Part shown: positions 8,467 to 16,951 of the stretch, piece after piece
Layout of the letters: every line of letters starts with the position of its first letter
How positions within the stretch are numbered: the first letter of the stretch is position 1
Assembly (NCBI RefSeq): GCF_030718935.1
Contig: NZ_CP132194.1
Coordinates: 2,108,001 to 2,172,000 of the forward strand
From: Psychrobacter sp. M13
GTDB taxonomy: Bacteria; Pseudomonadota; Gammaproteobacteria; Pseudomonadales; Moraxellaceae
Direction of reading: 5' to 3'
Length of the DNA stretch: 64,000 nt
The notes under the pieces: generated by a model
Databases searched by the model: none
The model's input: the letters and a program-made list of their open reading frames with translations, nothing else
Told to the model about the DNA's origin: nothing
Program-made: the position numbers and the translations under genes

Positions 8467-9942
8467 CTAATACGCTTTTTGATAAGCCGTCTTCACAATG
8501 GTATAAAACTCTTTGGCATACTGACCTTGCTCGCGTGGGCCAAAGCTCGACTGTTTACGTCCACCAAATGGCACATGATAATCCGTACCAGCCGTGGCTA
8601 GATTGACCATCACGCAGCCTGCTTGCACTTGCTCCTTAAACATCGCGCTATTACGTAAGCTTTGGGTAATAATGCCGCCAGTCAAACCAAAACGCGTGTC
8701 ATTAGTCATCGCAATCGCTTCTTCTAAGCTGCTCACGCGCATGACGCAAGCGAGTGGCGCAAATACTTCTTCTTGGTTGATATCCCAGCTGTTATCCGTT
8801 TCAGTAAACAAGGTTGGCGACATATAATAGCCATCATGTTTCATCTTTAGACGCTCGCCACCAAAGGCTAAATGGCCTCCCGCTTGCTTACCTTTTTCGA
8901 TCCAGTCCATGTTTGACGCGAGCTGCTTATCATCAACCACTGGCCCCATAAAGATACCTTCATCGAGCGCATGACCGACTTTTAGGGCCTTCATCTTAGC
9001 GATGACGCCATCGACAAAGGCATCATGAATACTGTCCATAACAATCAAGCGTGATGAAGCAGTACATTTCTGACCAGAGCCGCCAAACGCACCCGCAACA
9101 GCCGCATCAATAGCGACTTGCAAATCGGCATCATCAGCGATAACGAGCGCATTTTTACTGCCCATTTCCAGCTGGCAACGCACAAAGTTTGGCGCGGTAG
9201 CCGCAGCGACTTTACGGCCTGTCGGCACAGAGCCCGTAAAGCTGACCGCGTCAATATCTGTTGAATTAATTAGCGCGTCCCCGACTGTTGAGCCGCCACC
9301 AAGGAGTAAGTTAAAAGTACCCTCTGGCAATCCTTGACGATGGATAATCTCCGCTAAGGCGACGGCACTAGCTGGGGTTAAATTCGCAGGTTTCCAAATG
9401 ACAGCATTACCAAAAGCTAAGGCTGGGGCAATTTTCCAAACAGCGGTTGCGGTTGGAAAATTCCAAGGCGAGATAATAGCGACCACACCGACCGCTTCGC
9501 GGGTCACTTCGACTTTGACACCAGGGCGTACAGAGTCCGCAGTATCACCGATTTGACGTAATACTTCGGCCGCGTAGTAATGAAAGAACTGCCCCGCACG
9601 GTAAATCTCACCACGACCTTCAGCAAAAGGCTTGCCTTCCTCTAAAGACAATAAAGTCCCCAGCTCATCGCAACGGGCGATCATCTCATCGCCAATCGCT
9701 TGTAGAATAGATTGCTTTTTCTCTAGTGGCGTCGCCTCCCACTTTGGTTGAGCTCGACGGGCAGCAGCAATAGCGTCTTTGACTTGATTTGTACTTGCTT
9801 GTGCAAAGTCGCCAAGACTTTCGCTAGTATTGGATGGGTTGATATTCGTGACGGTATCGCTACCCGCTTGCCATTCACCGTTAATATAAAGTGATTGGGT
9901 TGGGTTTTGCTTTAGAGTGGTTTGTGCGATGGTGGCTGACAT
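8467..9942 (-). CDS. NAD(P)-dependent aldehyde dehydrogenase, KGSADH-like
   Basis: Aldehyde dehydrogenase of 491 aa. Key residues are Asn161 (PWNFP), Lys184 (IWKPA), Glu259 (QLEMGSKN) and the catalytic Cys293 (GGSGQKCTASSR). The C-terminus (PFGGRKQSSFGPREQG, then EFYTIVKTAY) resembles alpha-ketoglutarate semialdehyde dehydrogenases, which oxidise 2,5-dioxopentanoate to 2-oxoglutarate. That substrate is a family-level inference. The gene lies 39 bp upstream of the M19-like gene's start and downstream of ridA on the same strand, with an AAGGAATA ribosome binding site. Together with the BCCT carrier it suggests catabolism of an imported amine or amino-acid derivative through an aldehyde. Confidence 0.9.
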   Translation of the reverse strand: MSATIAQTTLKQNPTQSLYINGEWQAGSDTVTNINPSNTSESLGDFAQASTNQVKDAIAAARRAQPKWEATPLEKKQSILQAIGDEMIARCDELGTLLSLEEGKPFAEGRGEIYRAGQFFHYYAAEVLRQIGDTADSVRPGVKVEVTREAVGVVAIISPWNFPTATAVWKIAPALAFGNAVIWKPANLTPASAVALAEIIHRQGLPEGTFNLLLGGGSTVGDALINSTDIDAVSFTGSVPTGRKVAAATAPNFVRCQLEMGSKNALVIADDADLQVAIDAAVAGAFGGSGQKCTASSRLIVMDSIHDAFVDGVIAKMKALKVGHALDEGIFMGPVVDDKQLASNMDWIEKGKQAGGHLAFGGERLKMKHDGYYMSPTLFTETDNSWDINQEEVFAPLACVMRVSSLEEAIAMTNDTRFGLTGGIITQSLRNSAMFKEQVQAGCVMVNLATAGTDYHVPFGGRKQSSFGPREQGQYAKEFYTIVKTAYQKAY

Positions 9943-10030
9943 AAGATATTCCTTAATAAAACGATTAAAAATTAGTTAAAAGAACAGGAAAAATTTATAT
10001 TTAGTAAATAATAGGTCAAAAAATAAGCTA

Positions 10031-10420
10031 TTAAGGCACCGCAGCATAGACGACGAGCTCAACGAGCATCTCTTCGCGCGCTAGTCCCGATATCACAAGA
10101 GCGGCACGATTTGGATAAGGCGCAGTGAAGTATTCAGCATAGATTTGATTGACAGTCTTGAGATACTCACGATCAGTGACATAGATCAGCACTTGTAGTA
10201 CCGCATCCATGCTTGCGCCCGCACATTCTAGCGTGTGCTTTAAGTTATCAAAAGTCTGCCGTGCTTGCGCTTCGATACCACCTGCAACTACCTCACCTTT
10301 ATCATCGATAGGAATCTGCGCGGTATATAGGGTGCCGTTACTAGTCACTGCCCACTCAAGGGGCGCTTTAGAAGCATAAAGTTGGGTTTTGACCGCTTGC
10401 TTAGTTGAGTGGCTGCTCAT
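10031..10420 (-). CDS. RidA/YjgF family enamine/imine deaminase
   Basis: Small cytosolic protein of 129 aa of the Rid family. These proteins usually form trimers and hydrolyse reactive enamine or imine intermediates released by PLP enzymes and amine oxidases. The C-terminal region PNRAALVISGLAREEMLVEL contains the expected Arg and the Glu of the active-site cleft. It is the first gene of the minus-strand operon running to the DUF3726 gene and has an AAAGGATA ribosome binding site. Its presence suggests an imine intermediate in the pathway. The divergent LysR gene across a 182-bp spacer is the likely regulator. Confidence 0.88.
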   Translation of the reverse strand: MSSHSTKQAVKTQLYASKAPLEWAVTSNGTLYTAQIPIDDKGEVVAGGIEAQARQTFDNLKHTLECAGASMDAVLQVLIYVTDREYLKTVNQIYAEYFTAPYPNRAALVISGLAREEMLVELVVYAAVP

Positions 10421-10507
10421 CTGCTATATCCTTTAAATATTTAGGTAATCAATTTTTCTATTGGCTTTTTGCTCAACTCTTATGCTACGCAACTAAATGA
10501 GATAAAT

Positions 10508-10548
10508 CTAACCAATTAAATATTAAATATGATAGATTTAATTTATCA
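10508..10548. promoter_or_regulatory. Possible LysR operator between ridA and the regulator gene
   Basis: The divergent 182-bp space is AT-rich and holds a dyad TGATA-N9-TATCA (10530-10548), a fair fit to the T-N11-A style of LysR sites. One of its arms (TAGATTTA) is also the inverse of TAAATCTA 22 bp upstream. LysR regulators commonly bind such sites between divergent genes. No binding data are available, and AT-rich DNA yields such dyads by chance. Confidence 0.35.
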
Positions 10549-10602
10549 CTTAGCATTTTAATTTTTATGAGAGCTGTAGTGATGAAAAGGAAGCTGACTA
10601 TT

Positions 10603-11499
10603 ATGAAACTACAACAGTTAAAGCATTTTTTATTGGTAATAGAAGAAGGTGGCTTTCGCGCCGCAGCAGATCGCGCCAATCGTACGCAAGCGGCATTGTC
10701 GTCATCGATAAAGGAGCTGGAGAAAACGCTAGGTCAGCCATTATTTGAGAGTGGCAATAGCGCAACCTTGACGCCATTTGGCGCAAGCTGCTTACCTAAG
10801 ATTGAGACATTTTGGCAAGCCTATCAAGTGTTGGATGCGGATTTAAAAGCGTCTGCTTTAGGTAATAAAGGTAAAATAAGAATCGCCAGCGTGCCGTCAT
10901 TGGTGACGAAGCTACTGCCTAATGTCTTGTATGAATACTCAAAACAATATCCCGATATCGAAATCGTGTTGATAGATGATAATTCTGTTGGGGTAGCTAA
11001 TAGGCTGCTAGCAGGTGAAGTGGATCTAGCACTGGGTAATTGTGCTAGCATGAGTCAGGTAGATATCGACTTTACGCCGTTGTTATCAGATCCTATCGGC
11101 GTAGTTTGTCTAAAAGACAATATGCTAACTCAGTCGCTAAAGAGTGGTAAAAAACAAGGTCTTAAATGGCAACAATTAACCCCTCAACCTTTTATCTACA
11201 ACGGTACTTGTAGACTACTTGAGAACACGCCAGCTGAAGCTCTTAATCGACAAGCGCGTTATACGGTTGAGAACATCACATCCCTATTCTCTTTATTACG
11301 TAACGATTTGGGTATTACCACTTTGCCTGAGCTGGCTTTTCCAACCAATGAGCCAGAATTAGTCTGGTTACCTTTGCTTGAACCCGTATTGACCCGTCAG
11401 ATTGGTATTTTTAAGCTGGCTAACAAATCAGTTTCGCCCGCTGCTGGGGCTTTTTATGAGCTATGTATTGAGCACGTGCAAGAACATTACTCGATATAA
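10603..11499 (+). CDS. LysR family transcriptional regulator
   Basis: DNA-binding regulator of 298 aa from the chosen ATG. The winged helix-turn-helix occupies about residues 1-60 (FLLVIEEGGFRAAADRAN then ALSSSIKELEKTLG), followed by a periplasmic-binding-like effector domain. I chose ATG 10603 because AAGGAAG lies nine bases upstream and the resulting N-terminus (MKLQQLKHF) is typical; the upstream in-frame ATG at 10567 would add 12 residues. It is divergent from ridA and therefore probably controls the RidA-ALDH-M19-BCCT operon, perhaps with the TSUP permease just downstream. The effector is unknown. Confidence 0.9.
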   Translation: MKLQQLKHFLLVIEEGGFRAAADRANRTQAALSSSIKELEKTLGQPLFESGNSATLTPFGASCLPKIETFWQAYQVLDADLKASALGNKGKIRIASVPSLVTKLLPNVLYEYSKQYPDIEIVLIDDNSVGVANRLLAGEVDLALGNCASMSQVDIDFTPLLSDPIGVVCLKDNMLTQSLKSGKKQGLKWQQLTPQPFIYNGTCRLLENTPAEALNRQARYTVENITSLFSLLRNDLGITTLPELAFPTNEPELVWLPLLEPVLTRQIGIFKLANKSVSPAAGAFYELCIEHVQEHYSI

Positions 11500-11515
11500 A
11501 GGGTTAAAAAAATTT

Positions 11516-12292
11516 ATGATGCTTATGATTTTAGATCTTGTGCAAGCTATTCCTACTTGGCATTTGGTAGGGTTGTTCTTAGCGGGCATGATCGCTTTTA
11601 TTATTTCTACTATTTCAGGTGGTGGCGGTGCGTTATTACTTATTCCGGTGACAGCTTGGATGCTTGGTGCTTCCGCAGCGCCTCCCGTGATTAATGTAGG
11701 TACTTTTATCAGCCGTCCTGCCCGTCTCTATCTATTTTGGCAGGATATCGACTGGTCATTGATTAAATACTATGCGCCAAGTGCGATTGTCGGCGCTTGG
11801 CTATCAGCATTATTATTTAGCCGTTTGAATGCCGAATGGATTCAATTATTGGTCGGCGTGTTCTTGGTCTCTACCGTTTTTCAATATCGGTTTGGCAAAG
11901 TGTCTAAAGCCTTTGCTATGCCAAAAATAGGCTTTATACCTTTAGGATTTGTAACCGCTTTTATTAGTACCTTAGTTGGAGGGCTTGGGCCTATATTGAA
12001 TCCTTTTTATATGAATACTGGGCTACAAAAAGAAGATCTTATCGCCACCAAAACCGCTAATTCGTTTTTTGTGGGTATCGCTCAAATAGGCAGCTATGCT
12101 TTTTTTGGCATCTTAACCGCGCAGCTTTGGATTTATGGTCTGGCGTTGGGACTAGGCGCAGTGATTGGTAATATCATTGGCAAACGGTTTTTGGCAGGTA
12201 TGAGTATTCGCCAGTTTAGAGTGATGGTTATTCTATTGATGGTGATTAGTGGTTTAGTTATGATTATCGAAAATATCGACGTGTTGCTTTAA
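11516..12292 (+). CDS. TSUP (TauE/SafE) family membrane permease
   Basis: Polytopic inner-membrane protein of 258 aa with about eight helices, of the sulfite exporter TauE/SafE family. The first helix holds the glycine-rich STISGGGGALLLIP motif and the fifth its counterpart around STLVGGLGP, reflecting the two-fold repeat of the family. Members export sulfite, sulfoacetate or organic acids. It starts 16 bp after the lysR stop with a purine-rich AAGGG upstream, so the two are probably co-transcribed. A longer open frame from 11402 overlaps lysR and is not favoured. The substrate is unknown. Confidence 0.85.
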   Translation: MMLMILDLVQAIPTWHLVGLFLAGMIAFIISTISGGGGALLLIPVTAWMLGASAAPPVINVGTFISRPARLYLFWQDIDWSLIKYYAPSAIVGAWLSALLFSRLNAEWIQLLVGVFLVSTVFQYRFGKVSKAFAMPKIGFIPLGFVTAFISTLVGGLGPILNPFYMNTGLQKEDLIATKTANSFFVGIAQIGSYAFFGILTAQLWIYGLALGLGAVIGNIIGKRFLAGMSIRQFRVMVILLMVISGLVMIIENIDVLL

Positions 12293-12319
12293 AGCATCAT
12301 TAGTCTAATAAATTATCAA

Positions 12320-13555
12320 CTACCTCGCCAAATAAGCCGTCATATCTTCAACCCCATGCAAGGTCATCGGATACATCTTATTATCGAATAGCTTTTGAAT
12401 CTCATTAATGGTTTGGGTATACGACCAAAACGCAGCTTCTTCTGGATTTAACCATGCCACTTTATCAAAGTGCGATAATACCCGCTTTAGCCAAACCACA
12501 CCCGCCTCATTATTCATATACTCAACGCTACCACCGACGGTAAAAAGCTCATAGGGCGACATCGACGCGTCTCCAACGAATATCACCCGATACTCACGAC
12601 CATATTTATTTAATAGCTCATAGGTCGGCATCGGCGCACTGTGACGACGGTTATTATCCTTCCATACATAATCATAAAGACAGTTATGAAAATAAAAAAA
12701 GTCCAGCGTTTTAAATTCATTCTTAGCGGCAGAAAATAGCTTTTCTAACGCCTCAACATGGATATCCATACTGCCACCAACATCGAACAGCATCAGCACT
12801 TTGACTCGATTACGGCGCTCCGCTTGCATATGAATATCAAGCACACTTTTTTTGGCCGTGCGGCGTACCGTCTCTTTGATGTCCAATTCATCTGCTTGAC
12901 CAGTACGCGCGAACTGACGCAGACTACGTAGCGCCATCTGAATCTGCCGCGTACCCAACTGCTTGTCATCATCCAAGTTACGATATTTACGCTGCTCCCA
13001 GACTTTGACCGCGCTACCTTTACGGGATTCACCGCCAACGCGCACCCCTTCTGGGTGATCACCATGAGCACCAAAGGGTGAGCTGCCACCCGTACCGACC
13101 CATTTACTACCGCCTTGATGGCGCTCTTTTTGTTCCTCTAAGCGCTCCTGTAAAGCTTTCATCAACTCCTCAAGCGAGCCGTATTTTTTGAGTAGGCGTC
13201 GCTGCTCTTCGGTTAGATTTTTGGGATCAAGTTTTAAATCTAACCACTCTTGTGGGATGTCTGTCAACTTATTCATCAGCTCATCGATATCTAAGCTATC
13301 AACCCCTTCAAAATAATCCGCCATAGCCCGATCGAACTTATCAAAATGACGCTCATTTTTGACCATACACAAGCGAATAAGTCGATACATATCTTCACGG
13401 CTGGCAAAAGCTGGCTCTGAACTTTCTGAAGTTTGAACGTCAAAACTCGCCTGCATCATCAGACCCTGATCAAGCGCAGCATTTAGATCGAGCAATTCGC
13501 GAGTGCTGACAGGCACGCCGTAACTACGCAAGGTATAGAAAAGTTTTATAAACAT
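12320..13555 (-). CDS. VWA/CoxE-like domain protein
   Basis: Cytosolic protein of 411 aa with a von Willebrand factor A fold in its C-terminal half. The MIDAS-like motif is degenerate (LMLFDVGGSMD, near residue 256), where the classical form is DxSxS. Such proteins pair with MoxR AAA+ ATPases to act as chaperones for metallo-enzyme or complex assembly. The partner MoxR gene lies immediately upstream (60-bp gap, same strand), which supports this. The N-terminal region (residues 1-200) is charged and helical. The client complex is not evident from the neighbours. Confidence 0.88.
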   Translation of the reverse strand: MFIKLFYTLRSYGVPVSTRELLDLNAALDQGLMMQASFDVQTSESSEPAFASREDMYRLIRLCMVKNERHFDKFDRAMADYFEGVDSLDIDELMNKLTDIPQEWLDLKLDPKNLTEEQRRLLKKYGSLEELMKALQERLEEQKERHQGGSKWVGTGGSSPFGAHGDHPEGVRVGGESRKGSAVKVWEQRKYRNLDDDKQLGTRQIQMALRSLRQFARTGQADELDIKETVRRTAKKSVLDIHMQAERRNRVKVLMLFDVGGSMDIHVEALEKLFSAAKNEFKTLDFFYFHNCLYDYVWKDNNRRHSAPMPTYELLNKYGREYRVIFVGDASMSPYELFTVGGSVEYMNNEAGVVWLKRVLSHFDKVAWLNPEEAAFWSYTQTINEIQKLFDNKMYPMTLHGVEDMTAYLAR

Positions 13556-13615
13556 AAGGCAAGCCCTATCAATAAATAAGTGTAGCGAATTTTATTAGCT
13601 GATAAATCGCAGTCT

Positions 13616-14464
13616 TTAACGACGCATCATATTGGCAAAGCGCTGCAACAGATTGACATCCGCTTCGTTCTTAAGCAATGCACCATATAGCGGTGGAATT
13701 GACTTCGCGCCGCGCAAGTTTTCTTCCAGCTCTTCTTGCGCCATGTCGTCTGCTAATAACAATGTCAGCCAATCGACTAACTCAGATGTTGAAGGTGGCT
13801 TTTTGAGGCCTTGCACATTACGCAATTTGTAGAAAATATCGAGCGCATCGTTAACTAATTTTTCTTGAATATTAGGAAAATGCACATCGATAATCTGACG
13901 CATCGTTGACTCATCAGGGAAGTCAATGTAGTGAAAGAAACAACGACGCAAAAAGGCATCAGGCAGCTCTTTTTCATTGTTGGAAGTAATGATAACCACG
14001 GGACGCTGCTCAGCAGTGATGGTCTCGCCTGTCTCATAGACATAAAATGACATTTTATCCAGCTCATGCAGTAAATCATTGGGAAACTCAATATCTGCTT
14101 TATCTACTTCATCGATCAATAGCACACTACGCTCTTTACTAGTAAAAGCATCCCATAGTTTACCGGGCTTGATATAATTACCAATCTCATAGACTTTATC
14201 ATCGCCCAACTGCGAATCACGCAACCGCGATACCGCATCGTACTCATACAGACCTTGCTCAGCTTTAGTCGTCGATTTGATATGCCAAGTAATTAATGGC
14301 ATACCCAAACTAGCGGCAACTTCTTCTGCCAGTAACGTCTTACCCGTACCCGGCTCACCTTTGATAAGTAGTGGTTTTTGCAAGGTCATCGCGGCATTGA
14401 CTGCTAACTGCAGATCATCAGTGGCGATATAGCTATCAGTGCCTGTAAATCTTTTTTTTGACAT
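13616..14464 (-). CDS. MoxR family AAA+ ATPase
   Basis: AAA+ ATPase of 282 aa. Walker A is GEPGTGKT (residues 36-43), Walker B is LLIDEVDKAD (about 113-122), and sensor 1 is the IITSNNEKELPDAFLRRC region with the arginine finger. MoxR proteins remodel or insert metals or cofactors into target enzymes together with a VWA-domain partner, here the downstream 411-aa gene. Its own upstream region holds a bidirectional terminator for the next gene, so this is probably the first gene of a two-gene operon. Confidence 0.93.
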   Translation of the reverse strand: MSKKRFTGTDSYIATDDLQLAVNAAMTLQKPLLIKGEPGTGKTLLAEEVAASLGMPLITWHIKSTTKAEQGLYEYDAVSRLRDSQLGDDKVYEIGNYIKPGKLWDAFTSKERSVLLIDEVDKADIEFPNDLLHELDKMSFYVYETGETITAEQRPVVIITSNNEKELPDAFLRRCFFHYIDFPDESTMRQIIDVHFPNIQEKLVNDALDIFYKLRNVQGLKKPPSTSELVDWLTLLLADDMAQEELEENLRGAKSIPPLYGALLKNEADVNLLQRFANMMRR

Positions 14465-14675
14465 AGTATAGATCTCAGTATTTTCTTAGGTAGAGTTAAG
14501 TGTTTTGGCTGTTGTTCAAAGCTGTCGTAAAAAGGGGTTATAAATAGTGATTTAGAGTAGCACAGCATCTAACAATGCCAAAATACTCATGCGTCTGCGC
14601 TTTTATAAATAGCATAAATGATATGAGTAAATGATCACTGACTAACTTTTAAAAGACCTATCAAATAGCGCCCAT

Positions 14676-14705
14676 AAAAAAAGACACGAAACTGTGTCTT
14701 TTTTT
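14676..14705. terminator. Symmetric rho-independent terminator
   Basis: Perfect 12-bp stem (AAAAAAAGACAC, arms 14676-14687 and 14694-14705) with a six-base loop and T runs on both strands. It lies downstream of the 273-aa membrane protein gene, whose transcription it should end before the moxR promoter. Confidence 0.85.
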
Positions 14706-14751
14706 CATTGAACAAGTTATATCATTAGCAAGTTATACTATCAGCAAAATA

Positions 14752-15573
14752 CTACTTGTCATCGTCACTGTTGTTTTCGACAGTTACGATATCTTTCGTC
14801 ATTTTTCTACTATAAAAACCTTCAACTGGCTTTCTAGCTACACGTTCTTCTTTGATAGTAGGAGCAGTTGGAATAATAGGAGTAGTTGGCGCAATGTCAC
14901 TGACTGCCTCGTCTTTAAGCTCAAATTCAGGCTCACTTTTAGCGGTTATAGACTCTGTAGGCGCAAAAGCTGATTTTTTGGCAGCATTCTTTTTGAGCAT
15001 GGCAAAGGGCAACAGCTCTTTATCTTTGGCTGGTACTGAGGTCGGTATTGGCTCATCTGTTGCTACCATGTCTTTTGCTAAATAGTTACCGCCCGCCAGC
15101 TGCATGTTCGCGATAGTATCAGCAGAAGCATGTTGGCGCGCTTTATCTAAGCTTGACTCAAAGGCCCCGCGGATCAATTGCCAAACAAAACCGATGAACA
15201 GTCCTGCAACTAATACGACTAGTATTGGTATCGCATTAGCTACTGCGCCTGCAGTATCTTTCATCATAACCGCATAAACGACACTGATGCTAGCAGGTGC
15301 AATAGTGCTCGGATCACTCAGTGCCGTGCCTGGTGCAAGCAGTACCGCAAATAGCACCATCCAGCTCATACCACCGAGTGGACGCGGTATTACCCGAGCG
15401 ACTAATAGCCAAAGTATCAATACGATGATAGAGAAGCCAAGATAAGCATACATAGGCAGATCATCAGCGGGTACACCACTCACCATCTGGCTCCACCAAA
15501 TAACAATCTCACCGAGAATGTCGCTTAGCCCCTCAAGTGGTAAGCTTTGTAAGATACTTCTAAAAAAGTCCAT
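14752..15573 (-). CDS. Membrane protein of unknown function (273 aa)
   Basis: I do not recognise a family. Residues 1-40 are amphipathic. Three hydrophobic helices follow (about 44-65, 70-88 and 110-132, the last containing IPILVVLVAGLFIGFVW). A long hydrophilic C-terminal tail (residues 140-273) is rich in Ala, Pro, Glu and Thr, with a TTPIIPTAPT linker. The tail looks unstructured and probably cytosolic. The gene stands alone with its own terminator downstream. It is likely a lineage-restricted protein. Confidence 0.6.
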   Translation of the reverse strand: MDFFRSILQSLPLEGLSDILGEIVIWWSQMVSGVPADDLPMYAYLGFSIIVLILWLLVARVIPRPLGGMSWMVLFAVLLAPGTALSDPSTIAPASISVVYAVMMKDTAGAVANAIPILVVLVAGLFIGFVWQLIRGAFESSLDKARQHASADTIANMQLAGGNYLAKDMVATDEPIPTSVPAKDKELLPFAMLKKNAAKKSAFAPTESITAKSEPEFELKDEAVSDIAPTTPIIPTAPTIKEERVARKPVEGFYSRKMTKDIVTVENNSDDDK

Positions 15574-15756
15574 GACGATTTAGCTACCTGAATTATGCTT
15601 TAATGAAAAAGTTGTACACTCTAATAAGCGCTAGTTTATCACGACTTTATAGACCATGTTAAACATTAACTACCTATCAAGATAAGCTTTATCAGCAACT
15701 AACTGTCAGTAGCTAACCATCAATAACTCATCCTTATGACAATAGCAGTGACAATA

Positions 15757-16077
15757 CTAATCATAAATATTATCTTGAGCCTCGCGAGCACGCATCTCAG
15801 CTTGTTTACGCATAACGTCTTGCGGTGGCAGCTGTACAAAGTAGCCTTGCGACTGCAATTTTGCTAATACTTCCTCTTTATCGACTCGCGCCAGCTTTGG
15901 GGTAGCGTCTAGGTCTAAATGCATCACAAACTTACTAACACCCAAACCGGCCCGAAAGTCTTTTGGCAACACGCTTAGCCAATCTTTGATCTCGTCAGTA
16001 TCATTAGGATAATCTGGACGAGCAATATAAACATACATATCATCATGCTTAGGGAATTTATAAATATCACAATGCAT
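15757..16077 (-). CDS. YcgL domain protein
   Basis: Small soluble protein of 106 aa matching the YcgL family. The N-terminus MHCDIYKFPKHDDMYVYIAR, the central LPKDFRAGLG and the MHLDLD segment are characteristic. The C-terminal extension (MRKQAEMRAREAQDNIYD) is helical. The function of YcgL is unresolved. In many gamma-proteobacteria the gene lies beside rnd, but here rnd is about 8 kb away. It is divergent from the glycine riboswitch-gcvT locus. Confidence 0.85.
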   Translation of the reverse strand: MHCDIYKFPKHDDMYVYIARPDYPNDTDEIKDWLSVLPKDFRAGLGVSKFVMHLDLDATPKLARVDKEEVLAKLQSQGYFVQLPPQDVMRKQAEMRAREAQDNIYD

Positions 16078-16448
16078 AGAATAGACCTCTATAAGAATGG
16101 AATTTGAGCAATGTATAGGTAATGGTTGCTAGCCTAGCATAAATCTCTTTTATATCAGTAGTGACATTATGTATGACGTATGAGTAGCATTATCGCTTTT
16201 ACCTTAACCGTTCATACGTTGGGCATCGGACACAAATTTTTTGCAAGTAATACAGATAGATTAATAGGCAAAAGTCAGTACATGATTTTATCTATACTTT
16301 GACGCCTGAGCACTATTATGTTGTAAATACTATGCCACTATAAATCTAAGTAGCCATAAATTAGCCATAAAACTAACTTTTTATAGCAGTTGTTACTTTT
16401 AATCTATTTAGTGACTTGTAAAAGGCCGGTGAACCTTTCATAATAATA

Positions 16449-16575
16449 GCGTTTCTCAGGAGAGTGTTTTGCGGCAAAGCGCAATATTTATTATATATAT
16501 TGTCAGAATACGCTGCAAAACCACCGAAGGCGCATCTACCCTGCCAATCGCTCAGGTAAACGGACTGAAAAACGC
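16449..16575 (+). ncRNA. Glycine riboswitch, first aptamer
   Basis: Class-defining elements are visible in order: a P1 helix formed by GCGTTTCTC (16449-16457) with GAAAAACGC (16567-16575); the GGAGAG box just after it; a long P2 (TTTTGC with GCAAAA); the CACCGAAGG core; and CTCAGGTAAACGGACT before the closing strand. Glycine riboswitches switch on glycine cleavage genes when glycine is abundant, and gcvT lies downstream. An open frame reading the other way over this stretch is not considered a gene. Confidence 0.88.
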
Positions 16576-16641
16576 ATGTCACTAATATTTATTTGCAGTT
16601 TTTATTTTTAAGCTGTCATCATAAATACAACGGCATAACAA

Positions 16642-16771
16642 ATCTGGAGAGCGGTAAGGATGATTTTAATCAATGCCTTACCCACCGAAGGGGAGAAAAC
16701 GCGATATCCGACGTATATCTGATATATTGTTAGGATAGTTCGTGTTGAAAATCTCAGGTCACAGGACAGAT
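16642..16771 (+). ncRNA. Glycine riboswitch, second aptamer
   Basis: A second aptamer follows: ATCTG/CAGAT closes P1 (16642-16646 with 16767-16771). GGAGAG, a TAAGG/CCTTA P2 arm, CACCGAAGGGG and AATCTCAGGTCACAGGAC then occur in the expected order. The P3 arm is long (GATATCC and GGATAGTT segments). It ends 180 bp before gcvT, leaving room for an expression platform at about 16772-16950; I could not identify that platform with confidence. The 66-base linker after the first aptamer is longer than the usual short linker. Confidence 0.9.
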
Positions 16772-16951
16772 AGGGCTATAGTTCAACGAGACGTTCAGCG
16801 TTTTGTTGACTGACGGCTTTATTTTATGACACTCTTGGTAGCGATAAAGCTTAGCACTGACGCCTAGCCCTATTGCTTCTCATTACTTTAACATATCAGT
16901 TTTGCGACTTTTATAGAGCGCATTGATGTTATGTATATATAAGGATTCGTT

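Noticed and set aside
11402..11515. Upstream extension of the TSUP gene
   Set aside because: It overlaps lysR in another frame and gives an atypical N-terminus.
16373..16582. Open frame on the minus strand, 69 codons
   Set aside because: It lies across the first glycine aptamer, whose conserved elements explain the sequence.
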